Below are positions 44,685 to 54,513 of a stretch of DNA of 64,000 nt, piece after piece. Each line of letters opens with the position of its first letter. The stretch's first letter is position 1. The notes under the pieces are model-generated. The model ran no database searches. It worked only from the letters and a program-made list of their open reading frames with translations, and was not told the DNA's origin. Source of the DNA: Calditrichales bacterium MX18-03 (GTDB taxonomy: Bacteria > Bacillota > Clostridia > Lutisporales > Lutisporaceae); contig JAJGRE010000001.1 of NCBI GenBank assembly GCA_021083345.1, positions 248,001 through 312,000 on the forward strand, written 5' to 3'. A program made the translations under genes and the position numbers.

Positions 44685-45152
44685 TTAAAATTTAACAGCC
44701 GGTCTGATTATGGCTATTGAATCCTTCTTTATCTCCGTCATTTTGCCGTTTTGCTCAATAATGACCTTTTCTTCATCATAGCCCGCAAGGACCCCTTCAA
44801 TCTGCTTTTTTCCGTCTACCGGGGAATACAGCTTGATCTCCAGGAGTTTATTCATGTTTTTCTGGTAGTCCCTTTCCGTTTTAAGGGGTCTGTCAATCCC
44901 CGGAGAAGAGACTTCAAAAATATAGGAATGCTCAATGGGGTCCGCTTGGTCTAGCAGCTCACTGACTTCTTCGCTGACTGCCTGGCAATCGTCGATGGTG
45001 ATTCCGCCTTCCTTATCCAGGTAGATGCGAAGGTACCACTCGGCGCCTTCCTTCTTATACTCGATTTCCACCAGCTCGAAGCCATGCCGGTCGACTATCG
45101 GTTTGCACAGGTCGTATACAATATCTTCAACCTTTTGTTTTGCCATATTCAT
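44685..45152 (-). CDS. rimP: Ribosome maturation factor RimP
   Basis: The 155-residue factor assists 30S subunit maturation. Family blocks are GFELVEIEYKKEGAEWYLRI, ITIDDCQAVSEEVSELLD and FEVSSPGIDRPLK. It is the first gene of the operon that ends with ribF. Confidence 0.96.
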   Translation of the reverse strand: MNMAKQKVEDIVYDLCKPIVDRHGFELVEIEYKKEGAEWYLRIYLDKEGGITIDDCQAVSEEVSELLDQADPIEHSYIFEVSSPGIDRPLKTERDYQKNMNKLLEIKLYSPVDGKKQIEGVLAGYDEEKVIIEQNGKMTEIKKDSIAIIRPAVKF

Positions 45153-45222
45153 TCTCCTTTACATTTATTTTGACGCATGCATCTATTTTTATGCTTTTGC
45201 TATTTGCCTGAAATAATACGAA

Positions 45223-45242
45223 AGAGTGGGATTGCCCACTCT
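45223..45242 (-). promoter_or_regulatory. Leader hairpin upstream of rimP (possible attenuator, also polC terminator)
   Basis: AGAGTGGG (45223-45230) pairs with CCCACTCT (45235-45242) around a 4-base loop, followed by a modest T-rich stretch on the minus strand. It lies inside the predicted 138-base rimP leader rather than directly behind polC. It may regulate the nusA operon or end polC transcripts. Confidence 0.55.
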
Positions 45243-45296
45243 AATACTAATCATTCTGTAAATAAGGAAAATCGAGACCGTTTCTTATCCATAAAG

Positions 45297-45325
45297 ATTA
45301 TAGCATTCTTTGGAATTTCATGCAA
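45297..45325 (-). promoter_or_regulatory. Sigma-A promoter of the rimP-nusA-infB operon
   Basis: TTGCAT (45320-45325) and a perfect TATAAT (45297-45302) are 17 bases apart, just past the polC stop codon. Confidence 0.75.
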
Positions 45326-45344
45326 GACTTAAATGCTCTAGTCA

Positions 45345-48300
45345 TCAAGTTAGTCCCGCTTCGATATGAAACAGGCTGAGCTGGTTGTTTTCCGGCAGCT
45401 GACTTAACGTGCCGTGGGTCTTCATAATCTCTATGACGGTCTTGGAAACCTTGGCCCTGTCCCGCAGGTCATCTATGGAAATAAAGGGTGCTTGCCCTCT
45501 CGCTGCAGCAATGCTCTGTGCCGCACTGGCACCAACGCCCTGCAAGGCGTTAATGGGCGGAAGGATGCCGTCCGGAGTGACAAGGAACCTACCCGCTTCT
45601 GACCGGTACAGGTCTACCGGCAATAGCTTGATCCCTCTGAGGTACATTTCATATACCACTTCCAGCAGGGTCATCAGATTTTTTTCCTTTGTAGTCGCAT
45701 TATTCCCTAATCTATCTATTTCTATCCATTTAACTTTTACGGCTTCCTTCCCCTTTACCAGGAGATCTGCATCGAAGTCTTCAAGCTTCACGGTATAAAA
45801 AGTAGCGTAAAAAGCTTCAGGATAATACACCTTGTAATAGGCGATCCGGAAGGACATCATGACATAAGCTGTCGCATGAGCCTTCGGAAAAAGGTATTTG
45901 ACTGTTTTGCAGGATGCGATATACCACTCCGGAATCCTTTGCTCCCGCATTGCTTCTTCAAATTCCGGGGTCAATCCCTTTCCTTTTCTGACGCTTTCGG
46001 CGATTTTGAAGGCCGTTTTGGGCTTGACGCCGCTGTAGATCAGGTAAAGCATGATATCGTCACGGGTGGAGATGACCTCTTTCAGAGTCGCGGTACCGCT
46101 TCTGACCAGATCCTGCGCATTGTTGAGCCATACATCCGTACCGTGGGAAAGACCGGATATGCGCACCAGCTCTGCAAAGGTTTTGGGCTGGGTGTCCATC
46201 AGCATCTGCCGTACAAATTTGGTGCCGAATTCCGGTATGCCAAGGCTGCCAACCTTGCAGTCGATATCCTCCAGGCTGATTCCCAAGGCCTCGGTGGAGG
46301 TAAAGAGGCTCATGGTCCTGGCGTCATCCAGGTGGATGCTGTTGACGCTGAAGCCGGTGATATCCTCCAGCATGCGGATGATGGAAGGTACGTCGTGCCC
46401 CAGTATGTCAAGCTTCAAGAGCCTTCCGCTGATGGAATGGTAGTCAAAATGCGTCGTGATGATACTGGAGGTGGTATCGTCCGCTGGCCGCTGAATCGGT
46501 GTAAAATTGTACACCTCGGTATAGTTGGGGACGATCATGACACCGCCAGGGTGCTGCCCTGTGGTCCTCTTGATTCCGGTACAGCCCAGCACCAGCCGGT
46601 TCGTTTCCGCATTGTTGATTTTGATGCCTTTCTGGTCAAAGTATTTCTTAATGAAGCCATAAGCCGTTTTTTCTGCAATGGTTCCGATGGTGCCGGCCCG
46701 GTAAACATAGCCTTTGCCGAAAAGCTCTTCCGTGTATTTGTGGGCCTCAGGCTGGTATTCTCCAGCGAAATTCAAGTCGATATCCGGTTCCTTGTCTCCG
46801 TCGAAGCCCAGGAACATTTCGAAAGGTATGTCATGACCATCCTTGATCATGCGGCTTCCGCACTGAGGACAATCCTTGTCCGGTAGGTCTGCCCCCGAAT
46901 CGATGGATCCATCCAGAAAGAAATGAGAATGTTTGCAATTGGCGCAAAGGTAGTGCGGCGGCAGGGGGTTTACCTCCGTTATATCGCACATCGTTGCTAC
47001 AAAGGAGGAGCCTACGGAGCCTCTTGAGCCTACCAGGTAGCCGTCGCTGAGAGATTTTGCAACCAGCTTCTGAGCGATCAGGTACATCACGGCATAGCCG
47101 TTGTTGATAATGGAGTTCAGTTCCTTCTCAAGCCTTTTGACCACAACCTCCGGCAATTCTTCACCGTAAAGCCCGTGAGCTTTCCGCATGGTCATCTCCC
47201 TGATCTGGTCTTCCGCTCCTTCAATCTTCGGCGGGAAAGTCTCTTCCGGAATGGGCTTGATATCCTCAATCATGCTGAGGATCTTTTCAGGTGCCTGCAC
47301 CACGACTTCATGGGCCTTTTCCTTGCCCAGATAGCTGAAATCCTCCAGCATTTCTTCCGTCGTCTTGAAATAAAGCGGCGCTTGCTCATCCGCATCCGTA
47401 AAGCCTTGTCCCGTCATGATGATGCGGCGGTAAACTTCATCCTCGGGCTCCAGGAAGTGCACGTCCCCCGTTGCAACAACAGGCTTTTTCTGCTTCTCAC
47501 CGATTTCAACAATTCTTTTGTTGATGGTATTCAGTACCTCATTGCCGGCGACTCTGCCGTTCCTGATGAGGAAGGCATTGTTTCCGTTGGGCTGAATCTC
47601 CAGATAATCGTAGAACTTTGCCAATTCCAGCACGGAATTCTGATCCATGCCGTTCAGGATGCTTTTGTAGATTTCTCCTGCTTCACAAGCAGAGCCGATC
47701 AGCAAACCTTCTCTATACTGCAGCAGGACGCTTTTCAGTATCCTTGGCTTTTTATAGAAATAGTCCAAATGTGAAGTGGATATCAGCTTATATAGGTTTT
47801 TGAGTCCCGTCATATTCTTTACCAACAGAATGATATGGTGAGCCTCAGCATTTTTCATATTGAAGCTGCCGGAAGAAATACTGTTGACCTGCTCCAAGTT
47901 ATCAATAGCTTTTTCCTTCAGCATTTCCAGGAATTTGCCGAAGACCAGCGCTGTGGCAACCGCATCGTCTGATGCACGATGATGGTTGTCCAGACGGATG
48001 CCCAAATGCTCGCAAAGCAGATTGAGCTTATGCTTCTTCAGTTCCGGCAGCAGCACTCTGGAAAGCTGCAGCGTATCTACCACTGACTTCTCAAGATTGA
48101 TGTCCAGTTCGGCTGCTTTTGTGCGGATAAAACCCCAATCAAACATGGCATTATGTGCTACCAAGGGCGCATCACCTGCAAATTCCAGGAACCTTGGCAG
48201 AACCGTACAGATGGCATCCTTATCCCTTACCATTTCCGTAGTGATGCCTGTCAGTTTTGTGATGAACTCCGGTATGGGAATCTCCGGGTTGATCAACTCG

Positions 48301-49625
48301 GAGAATACCGCTTCAACGCTGCCGTTTCTGAATCTGACCGCACCGATTTCGGTAATCCGGTCGTTGATGGCAGAAAGACCCGTGGTCTCAATATCAAACA
48401 CGACAAATTCATCGTTCAGGCTGTGGCTGCGCGGACCGTATACAACAGGCACCCCGTCATTGACGAAGTAACCCTCGACGCCGTAAATCACCTTAACCCC
48501 GTGCTTCCGGGATGCTTCATCCGCTTCCGGGAAAGCCTGTACCACACCGTGATCCGTTATGGCAATGGCTTTATGACCCCATGCTTTTGCCCGCTTGATC
48601 AGGTCTGTTGCTGAGCACACCGCGTCCATGGCACTCATACCGGTGTGGGCGTGGAGCTCGATCCTCTTCTCCGGTGCGTTGTCCGTCCGTACTGCCTTCG
48701 GCACTTCCATCATATTGATGGGGAAGATGACTGGCTCCTTGATATAGGTATCATATTGGACATCCCCTTTGATCCGGACATACTTGCCGTTCTTGATGCC
48801 TTCTGTCAGCTTCTCAGCACCGTTTTCCTCCTTGACAAATATCTTTGCCGTTATGGAGTTGGTGTTGTCGGTAATATTAAATATGATGATGGTTTTTCCG
48901 TTATTCAAGGTCTTTATTTCACAGTTGAAAATGGTCCCCTGGATGGTAATACGACCGGAATCCTCCGCAATCTGGCTGATGCTGACCGGGCTGTCGTAGA
49001 CGGCCTTCCCCATGATGACGCTGTCTTTAGCCTCTCCAGGCTTACCTTTGTCCTTGCCGTCCTTGCCTTGCCTCTGAGGTTTTAAGGCTGCCTCCACCAT
49101 CCTGCTTTCTTCTTCAAGATAGCCGCTGAAGTATTCTTCCTTCTTCAAGCATTCATTTACATATTGAATACTGACCTTGACATCAGCATTCAGGTAATCC
49201 TTGATATATTTTTCCAGCGTCTTGTCGCATTTCTTGGCATAAAGGTAGTCGGCGCCTTCCTTCGTCATTACGGTTACAACCAGTTTGTGACCGCTTTGTT
49301 CCAGCTCCGACTCCTTCAGAAAACCCGTCAAGGCGGGGTTCTTATTGATCAGCAGCGCTCTCAGCTCATCCCAGTGGGATAGGATAGGTGCTTGTCCCTC
49401 CTGTCCCGGCTGGGACTCAATGATGATCAGCCTGACTTCTTTCAGATCGTATTCCTTTGCTATGGCTGCCTCAATCCGCCTGAGCTCGGTTATGGACATC
49501 AGGTTTTTCAACCGGATGCCCAGCTCCCATACCCTGGATTTCTTATAGACCTTGATACCGGCAACCTCAAATTTATCCCGATGCTGCTCAATATAGTTCA
49601 CTTTTTCTTTTGCTTTTGACTGCAT
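45345..49625 (-). CDS. polC: DNA polymerase III alpha subunit, PolC type
   Basis: The 1,426-residue Gram-positive replicative polymerase has an N-terminal domain and OB fold (to about residue 310), a PHP domain beginning ELHAHTGMSAMDAVCSATDL and split by a DnaQ-type proofreading exonuclease (VFDIETTGLSAINDRITEIG), a zinc finger (CANCKHSHFF...CPQCG) and the polymerase core with the catalytic PDIDLNF. The order is typical of PolC. The second of two adjacent ATGs (49625) is placed best after GGAGG; a GTG further upstream is less likely. Confidence 0.97.
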   Translation of the reverse strand: MQSKAKEKVNYIEQHRDKFEVAGIKVYKKSRVWELGIRLKNLMSITELRRIEAAIAKEYDLKEVRLIIIESQPGQEGQAPILSHWDELRALLINKNPALTGFLKESELEQSGHKLVVTVMTKEGADYLYAKKCDKTLEKYIKDYLNADVKVSIQYVNECLKKEEYFSGYLEEESRMVEAALKPQRQGKDGKDKGKPGEAKDSVIMGKAVYDSPVSISQIAEDSGRITIQGTIFNCEIKTLNNGKTIIIFNITDNTNSITAKIFVKEENGAEKLTEGIKNGKYVRIKGDVQYDTYIKEPVIFPINMMEVPKAVRTDNAPEKRIELHAHTGMSAMDAVCSATDLIKRAKAWGHKAIAITDHGVVQAFPEADEASRKHGVKVIYGVEGYFVNDGVPVVYGPRSHSLNDEFVVFDIETTGLSAINDRITEIGAVRFRNGSVEAVFSELINPEIPIPEFITKLTGITTEMVRDKDAICTVLPRFLEFAGDAPLVAHNAMFDWGFIRTKAAELDINLEKSVVDTLQLSRVLLPELKKHKLNLLCEHLGIRLDNHHRASDDAVATALVFGKFLEMLKEKAIDNLEQVNSISSGSFNMKNAEAHHIILLVKNMTGLKNLYKLISTSHLDYFYKKPRILKSVLLQYREGLLIGSACEAGEIYKSILNGMDQNSVLELAKFYDYLEIQPNGNNAFLIRNGRVAGNEVLNTINKRIVEIGEKQKKPVVATGDVHFLEPEDEVYRRIIMTGQGFTDADEQAPLYFKTTEEMLEDFSYLGKEKAHEVVVQAPEKILSMIEDIKPIPEETFPPKIEGAEDQIREMTMRKAHGLYGEELPEVVVKRLEKELNSIINNGYAVMYLIAQKLVAKSLSDGYLVGSRGSVGSSFVATMCDITEVNPLPPHYLCANCKHSHFFLDGSIDSGADLPDKDCPQCGSRMIKDGHDIPFEMFLGFDGDKEPDIDLNFAGEYQPEAHKYTEELFGKGYVYRAGTIGTIAEKTAYGFIKKYFDQKGIKINNAETNRLVLGCTGIKRTTGQHPGGVMIVPNYTEVYNFTPIQRPADDTTSSIITTHFDYHSISGRLLKLDILGHDVPSIIRMLEDITGFSVNSIHLDDARTMSLFTSTEALGISLEDIDCKVGSLGIPEFGTKFVRQMLMDTQPKTFAELVRISGLSHGTDVWLNNAQDLVRSGTATLKEVISTRDDIMLYLIYSGVKPKTAFKIAESVRKGKGLTPEFEEAMREQRIPEWYIASCKTVKYLFPKAHATAYVMMSFRIAYYKVYYPEAFYATFYTVKLEDFDADLLVKGKEAVKVKWIEIDRLGNNATTKEKNLMTLLEVVYEMYLRGIKLLPVDLYRSEAGRFLVTPDGILPPINALQGVGASAAQSIAAARGQAPFISIDDLRDRAKVSKTVIEIMKTHGTLSQLPENNQLSLFHIEAGLT

Positions 49626-49673
49626 CATGAACCTCCATATGCGGGTCTTTGCCAGCACTGTTCCGTGCGCCGG

Positions 49674-50324
49674 CTATTTGATCTGTTTCTTGACGTTATA
49701 ATTGCCCAGTATTTTGACGATATCCCAATACATCTTCAGTCTGGCATGAACCCCTCTTAAAAGCCCCAGCTTCTCTTCCTTTGTCACATGGGTCATATCC
49801 GCCAAAGTGACTTCCTTCACCCGGATGGAAAATTTCTTGATGTATTTGGTCAAAGCCACCTCGACGCCGTACCGGGTTATATCGATGTTGGGGATCCTGT
49901 CCACCACGGATTTCCGGATAGCCCTTTGACCGGACAGATAGGGCGTCACCTTCTGTGCCAGATCGGTAACCATCCGGCCATTCTTGAAAATCCCCACCGT
50001 CATGTCCGCCTGGTTTTCTACCACCGGACACAGCAAGTCCAGGATATGCTGTTCCTTCAGACCAATCAGATCCGCATCCAGAAACAGCAGGACCTCTGAA
50101 CTGCATTCATTGACGCCTGCTTTGATGGCACCGCCCTTGCCGACGTTTTCCTGCAGTTCTATAACATCCACACCGCAGGCTCTGGCAATCTCAGCCGTTC
50201 TGTCTGTGGAACCGTCACTTACGACAATTATCTTGTTAACGCGGTCAACACGTTTGACCGTCTCTATCACATTTTCGATGGTTTGCTCCTCGTTAAAAGC
50301 AGGAATGATTGCTGTTGTGTACAC
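49674..50324 (-). CDS. Family 2 glycosyltransferase
   Basis: This 216-residue cytosolic GT-A protein starts TTAIIPAFNEEQTIENVI, with VVSDGSTDRT and LFLDADLIGL supplying nucleotide-sugar and metal ligands. It has no membrane helices and resembles short dolichyl-phosphate-mannose-synthase-like or UDP-glucose transferases. It lies between ispG and polC. Its acceptor is unknown; a link to polyprenyl lipid made by the neighbouring ispG/dxr/uppS genes is only suggested by proximity. Confidence 0.85.
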   Translation of the reverse strand: MYTTAIIPAFNEEQTIENVIETVKRVDRVNKIIVVSDGSTDRTAEIARACGVDVIELQENVGKGGAIKAGVNECSSEVLLFLDADLIGLKEQHILDLLCPVVENQADMTVGIFKNGRMVTDLAQKVTPYLSGQRAIRKSVVDRIPNIDITRYGVEVALTKYIKKFSIRVKEVTLADMTHVTKEEKLGLLRGVHARLKMYWDIVKILGNYNVKKQIK

Positions 50325-50363
50325 TATGCTTGATTCCTCCTTTTGCGCCGGCAGCCTTATGCC

Positions 50364-51419
50364 TTATTCCTCATATTGCTTCATTTCTTCCAGTAATGCG
50401 TCAATTGCAAGGGCCTGAGGCACCTTCCGGATAACCTGCCCCTTAATAAACAGCAGGAATTCCCCATTGCCGCCTGCGATGCCGATATCCGCTTCCCTTG
50501 CTTCACCGGGACCGTTAACGGCACAGCCCATCACTGCCAGCTTGACTGGTTTCGTGGTCTTGATGCCTTTAACCCTTTTTTCCACTTCTTCAGCGATCCG
50601 GATCAGGTCCACATTGGTTCTGCCGCAAGTGGGGCAGGATACCAGTTCTATGCCCTCGGACATCAGCTTCAGGCTCTTCAGGATCTCTTTGGCTGCATGG
50701 ATTTCCGCCACAGGATCCCCAGTAAGGGAAACACGGATGGTATCGCCTATTCCCTGATGTAAAAGCACACCCAGCCCAACAGCTGATTTTATGGAGCCTG
50801 TCAGCACCGTTCCTGCCTCGGTGATTCCCAAATGCAGCGGATAGGAAGTGCACTTTGCTGCTTTTATATAACTATCGATAGAAAGCATTACATCGGAAGA
50901 TTTTATGGACAGCACAAGCTGGTCATAGCCCATATCTTCCACCTGTTTTACATTGTTCAGCGCACTCTCTACCAAAGCATCCGCAGTCGGTCCGCCGTAT
51001 TTTTTCAACAATTCCTTTTCCAGCGAACCGGAATTCACCCCGATCCGGATGGGAACACCATATTCCCTGGCTGCATCCACCACCAGCTTTACTCTATAGC
51101 TGTCCCCAATGTTGCCGGGGTTTATGCGTATTTTGTCAGCACCGGATTTTATTGCCTCTATTGCCAACCGGTAGTCGAAATGGATATCGGCCACCAGCGG
51201 GATGGTGATCGCTTTCTTGATATCGGCTATTGCCTTGGCAGCATCCATGTCGGGCACGGCAGCCCTGACGATATCACAGCCTTCTGCCTCCAGCCTTTTT
51301 ATTTGCTCAACCGTTTCCCTTACGTTCTGTGTATGGGTATTGGTCATGGATTGTATGAGGACCGGCTCACCACCGCCGATATAGCGGCTGCCGATCCGTA
51401 TTTTTTTTGTATTCATCAT
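50364..51419 (-). CDS. ispG: 4-hydroxy-3-methylbut-2-en-1-yl diphosphate synthase
   Basis: The 351-residue 4Fe-4S enzyme performs the sixth step of the non-mevalonate (MEP) isoprenoid pathway. Iron-sulfur Cys residues are in VSCPTCGRTNVDL and MGCAVNGPGEA. The TIM-barrel part contains QSMTNTHTQNV and ADIHFDYRLA. It is 9 bases after rseP and two genes after dxr, so the locus carries two MEP-pathway enzymes. Confidence 0.96.
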   Translation of the reverse strand: MMNTKKIRIGSRYIGGGEPVLIQSMTNTHTQNVRETVEQIKRLEAEGCDIVRAAVPDMDAAKAIADIKKAITIPLVADIHFDYRLAIEAIKSGADKIRINPGNIGDSYRVKLVVDAAREYGVPIRIGVNSGSLEKELLKKYGGPTADALVESALNNVKQVEDMGYDQLVLSIKSSDVMLSIDSYIKAAKCTSYPLHLGITEAGTVLTGSIKSAVGLGVLLHQGIGDTIRVSLTGDPVAEIHAAKEILKSLKLMSEGIELVSCPTCGRTNVDLIRIAEEVEKRVKGIKTTKPVKLAVMGCAVNGPGEAREADIGIAGGNGEFLLFIKGQVIRKVPQALAIDALLEEMKQYEE

Positions 51420-51428
51420 TTTCTTATC

Positions 51429-52439
51429 CTATCTGAAAAAATTGATCAGATTGTATTTTACCGCATCCATATAAACCATAAAAACCATCAGCACCATTAA
51501 AGCCACGAAGCCGATAAAATGCACCATACCTTCTTTCTCGGCAGCGATAGGTTTTCTTCTGATCAGTTCCAGCAGCAGAAAGATCAGGCGGCCTCCGTCC
51601 AGTGCCGGAATGGGCAACAGGTTGAAAATGGCCAGGTTCAGGCTGATCAGGGCTGTCAGGAATATCACCTGCCAGATTCCTGTCTTGGCCGCATCGTTCA
51701 ACTCCTTGACGATGCCGATAGGTCCGGAAACATCTTGTGAAGATGCCTTTCCAGTGATCAGTTTGCCCAACACTTGAAACATCGCATCGGTGATGAAGGC
51801 AGTCGTTTTGACACCCTGCGTCAGTGAAAATCCTGTTATTTTTGTTGTAGGTACGATGCCGATCACAAATTGATTGGGTTCTGTGGTTTTTTCGGGTGTA
51901 ACCTTTACAGTCCTTGTCACGCCTTTGTTCTCCAGTAAGATGGAAACCTCTGCACCCTGATGCTTGGATATATTGGAACGGATCTGATCCCACTTCTCAA
52001 TCGGTGTTCCGTTTATTTCTACAATTGTATCACCTGTCGTGATTCCAGCCTTTGCCGCTGGCTTATCCTTGGTTGCCTGACCAACTATAGGCGCCGCAAC
52101 CGGCGTAATAACCAGCGAGAAAAGCAGCACGGCCAGTATTAGGTTCAGCGCCGGACCGGCAGCAATGGCAGCCATCCGGGAAGCCACAGGCTTGTTGTTG
52201 AAGGCTCTGGGATCCTTATTCTCCTCGTCTTCGCCCATCATTTTACAGAATCCGCCTATCGGGAATGCCCTAAGTGAAAAAAGTGTTTCACCTTTCTTCT
52301 TGCCGGCCACCAAAGGCCCCATCCCTACTGCAAACTCCTCTACCTTTATACCGCTCATTCTGGCAGCAAGAAAATGCCCGCCTTCATGCACCACTACGAT
52401 CAATGTAAAAACCAGCATTGCAACAATGACTGTGACCAT
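51429..52439 (-). CDS. rseP: RIP-type site-2 zinc metalloprotease RseP
   Basis: The 336-residue integral membrane protease cleaves transmembrane segments of anti-sigma factors or signal peptides. The HExxH motif lies in VVHEGGHFLAAR near residue 19, a PDZ domain occupies about 110-200 (TTGDTIVEINGTPI) and the second metal motif is PALDGGRL in the third helix. Length is typical for Firmicutes (RasP/YluC). It shares its first base with the last base of dxr. Confidence 0.93.
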   Translation of the reverse strand: MVTVIVAMLVFTLIVVVHEGGHFLAARMSGIKVEEFAVGMGPLVAGKKKGETLFSLRAFPIGGFCKMMGEDEENKDPRAFNNKPVASRMAAIAAGPALNLILAVLLFSLVITPVAAPIVGQATKDKPAAKAGITTGDTIVEINGTPIEKWDQIRSNISKHQGAEVSILLENKGVTRTVKVTPEKTTEPNQFVIGIVPTTKITGFSLTQGVKTTAFITDAMFQVLGKLITGKASSQDVSGPIGIVKELNDAAKTGIWQVIFLTALISLNLAIFNLLPIPALDGGRLIFLLLELIRRKPIAAEKEGMVHFIGFVALMVLMVFMVYMDAVKYNLINFFR

Positions 52440-53596
52440 TATCTACACCCCGTTTCAAATAATTCAATAACCTGCTGCCTCGACCAAAGGTCCAGCGCAA
52501 CGATATCCTCCAGCGTCGACGGCACACTGGCCTTGTGCTTTTGCAGCACTTTCTCTATTATATTCCCGATATCCAAAAATCCTATTCTGCCCTCCAGGAA
52601 CAGCCCCACCGCAGCTTCATTGGCACCGTTCAGCACAACGCACGCGCTGTCTCCTATGTTCAACGCCTCGAAGGCCAGCCGGAGGCATTTGAACTTCTCC
52701 AGATCCGGCTTGTAGAAGTCCAGTGTACCGATTTCAAAAAGATCCAGTTTTTTTCCTGCCATGGCCTTTCGCTCCGGATATGTCAGGGCATACTGGATCG
52801 GCAGCTTCATATCCGCCAGCCCCAACTGAGCGATGACCGAACCGTCTATGAACTCCACTGCGGAATGGATAATGCTCTGCGGATGAACGCACACCGTTAT
52901 CTGTTCAGGTGCCATATCAAACAGCCATTTGGCTTCTATGACCTCCAGACCCTTGTTCATCAGGGTCGCCGAGTCAACGGTGATCTTTCTTCCCATTTTC
53001 CAGTTGGGATGATTCAATGCATCCTGAAGGGTTACATCCTCCAACTCTTCCATCGACTTGCTGCGGAAAGGTCCTCCCGATGCTGTCAGGATAAGCCGCG
53101 CTATGGATTTGCGGCTATTCTCCCCAATACTCTGAAAAATGGCTGAGTGCTCGCTGTCCACTGGGAGGATTTGTACACCGTTTTCCTTCGCAGCGGCCAT
53201 AATAAGCCTCCCGGCAGTAACCAGCGTCTCCTTGTTTGCCAGCGCTATATCTTTTTTACTTTTTATCGCATTATATGTCGGAATGAGTCCGGCTATACCT
53301 ACAATAGCCGTCACCACCACATCGGCATCCTTCAACACAGCCGCTTCAACCATTCCATCAATGCCTGCGGAGATCCGGGTCAGATGCCCTACCCTGCTTT
53401 TCAGCTCCAGGTATCTGCCTTCATCACCGACAACGGCAAGCCTGGGCTTGAATTCTCTGACCTGCTGTTCAAGAAGGTCGATGTTGGAATGCGCTGCCAG
53501 CGCGTCGATGCGGAAAAGCTCCGGATTGGCCCTTGCAACTTCAAGAGTCTGCGTTCCGATGGAACCGGTGGAGCCGAGAACTGATAAACCCTTCAT
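52439..53596 (-). CDS. dxr: 1-deoxy-D-xylulose 5-phosphate reductoisomerase
   Basis: The 385-residue NADPH enzyme makes MEP, the committed step of the non-mevalonate pathway. An N-terminal Rossmann motif (VLGSTGSIGTQTLEVARANP) is followed by the catalytic block LPVDSEHSAIFQ and TASGGPFRSK. It is the first gene of the dxr-rseP-ispG run and lies beyond the cdsA terminator. Confidence 0.96.
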   Translation of the reverse strand: MKGLSVLGSTGSIGTQTLEVARANPELFRIDALAAHSNIDLLEQQVREFKPRLAVVGDEGRYLELKSRVGHLTRISAGIDGMVEAAVLKDADVVVTAIVGIAGLIPTYNAIKSKKDIALANKETLVTAGRLIMAAAKENGVQILPVDSEHSAIFQSIGENSRKSIARLILTASGGPFRSKSMEELEDVTLQDALNHPNWKMGRKITVDSATLMNKGLEVIEAKWLFDMAPEQITVCVHPQSIIHSAVEFIDGSVIAQLGLADMKLPIQYALTYPERKAMAGKKLDLFEIGTLDFYKPDLEKFKCLRLAFEALNIGDSACVVLNGANEAAVGLFLEGRIGFLDIGNIIEKVLQKHKASVPSTLEDIVALDLWSRQQVIELFETGCR

Positions 53597-53643
53597 AAAT
53601 ACTCCTTAATACATTATTCGTACGGAAAATGCATACGTTTTCT

Positions 53644-53702
53644 AAAAAAACTAGAAGCTCTTTTCTCCAACGGTATACTAACAGCTTAGAGCTTCTAGTT
53701 TT
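53644..53702 (-). terminator. Terminator after cdsA
   Basis: A perfect 14-bp stem (53647-53660 with 53689-53702, core CTAGAAGCTC/GAGCTTCTAG) with a 28-base loop is followed by a T-run on the minus strand. It overlaps the cdsA stop codon. The long loop is unusual. Confidence 0.75.
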
Positions 53703-54501
53703 AAAACCCTGCTATCAGAAAATAATAGTATATGGTTGGCGCTGTAAACAGGATGCTGTCGAACCTGTCCATGATTCCGCCGTGACCCGGAATGAAGCTC
53801 CCAAAATCCTTAATGCCTGCAAACCTTTTGATCAGTGATGCCGCCAGGTCCCCTAGTTCTGATGTGATTCCGCACAGCAGCCCTGTCAGGGCAAAATGAA
53901 TCAACGGTATGCTGAAACCCATCCGGTTCATGACATAGCCTGTCAACAGATTAAGGCCGATGCATCCGATGATCCCTCCAATGGCCCCTTCCACTGTCTT
54001 TTTTGGACTGATCCGGGGACTCAGCTTGACTTTCCCGAAATAGATACCCACAAAAAAGGCACAGGTATCGGAATACCATGCTGTCAGTATCGGCAGCCAC
54101 AAAATCGCCCCCCCCAATGCCAGCTTATCAATAAAAAGAATGTGGCTGAACAGATAGGGTATATACAGGATCCCCAGAAGTGTGATAGCCATTTCGGTAA
54201 TGGTATGCTTCTGAAAAAAAATCTCATAAATAAACAGCACCAGCACAGAAAGCGCTGCCAGCAGCCCAGGCTGTGCATAGGCATCCGGCAGGTAAAAGGT
54301 ACCGAAATAAAGCAGTGTCAGCATATATCCCATGATATGATTGGTATGGATATTCACATGATCCATGGCCTTAAAAAACTCATAGATCCCCACCAACGAC
54401 AGCAAAACGGTGAAAACAAACAGATAATTGCCCCGGGCAGTTATAAAGAAAAGAATCAATGGGATTCCTAATACCGCACTTAGGACTCTTGCTTTAAGCA
54501 T
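53701..54501 (-). CDS. cdsA: Phosphatidate cytidylyltransferase
   Basis: The 266-residue membrane protein (about 7-8 helices) makes CDP-diacylglycerol, the precursor used by PgsA. The C-terminal family signature is present as SDTCAFFVGIYFGKVKLSPR followed by ISPKKTVEGAIGG. It starts 12 bases after uppS. Confidence 0.95.
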   Translation of the reverse strand: MLKARVLSAVLGIPLILFFITARGNYLFVFTVLLSLVGIYEFFKAMDHVNIHTNHIMGYMLTLLYFGTFYLPDAYAQPGLLAALSVLVLFIYEIFFQKHTITEMAITLLGILYIPYLFSHILFIDKLALGGAILWLPILTAWYSDTCAFFVGIYFGKVKLSPRISPKKTVEGAIGGIIGCIGLNLLTGYVMNRMGFSIPLIHFALTGLLCGITSELGDLAASLIKRFAGIKDFGSFIPGHGGIMDRFDSILFTAPTIYYYFLIAGF

Positions 54502-54513
54502 ATTTTTCCTCCA

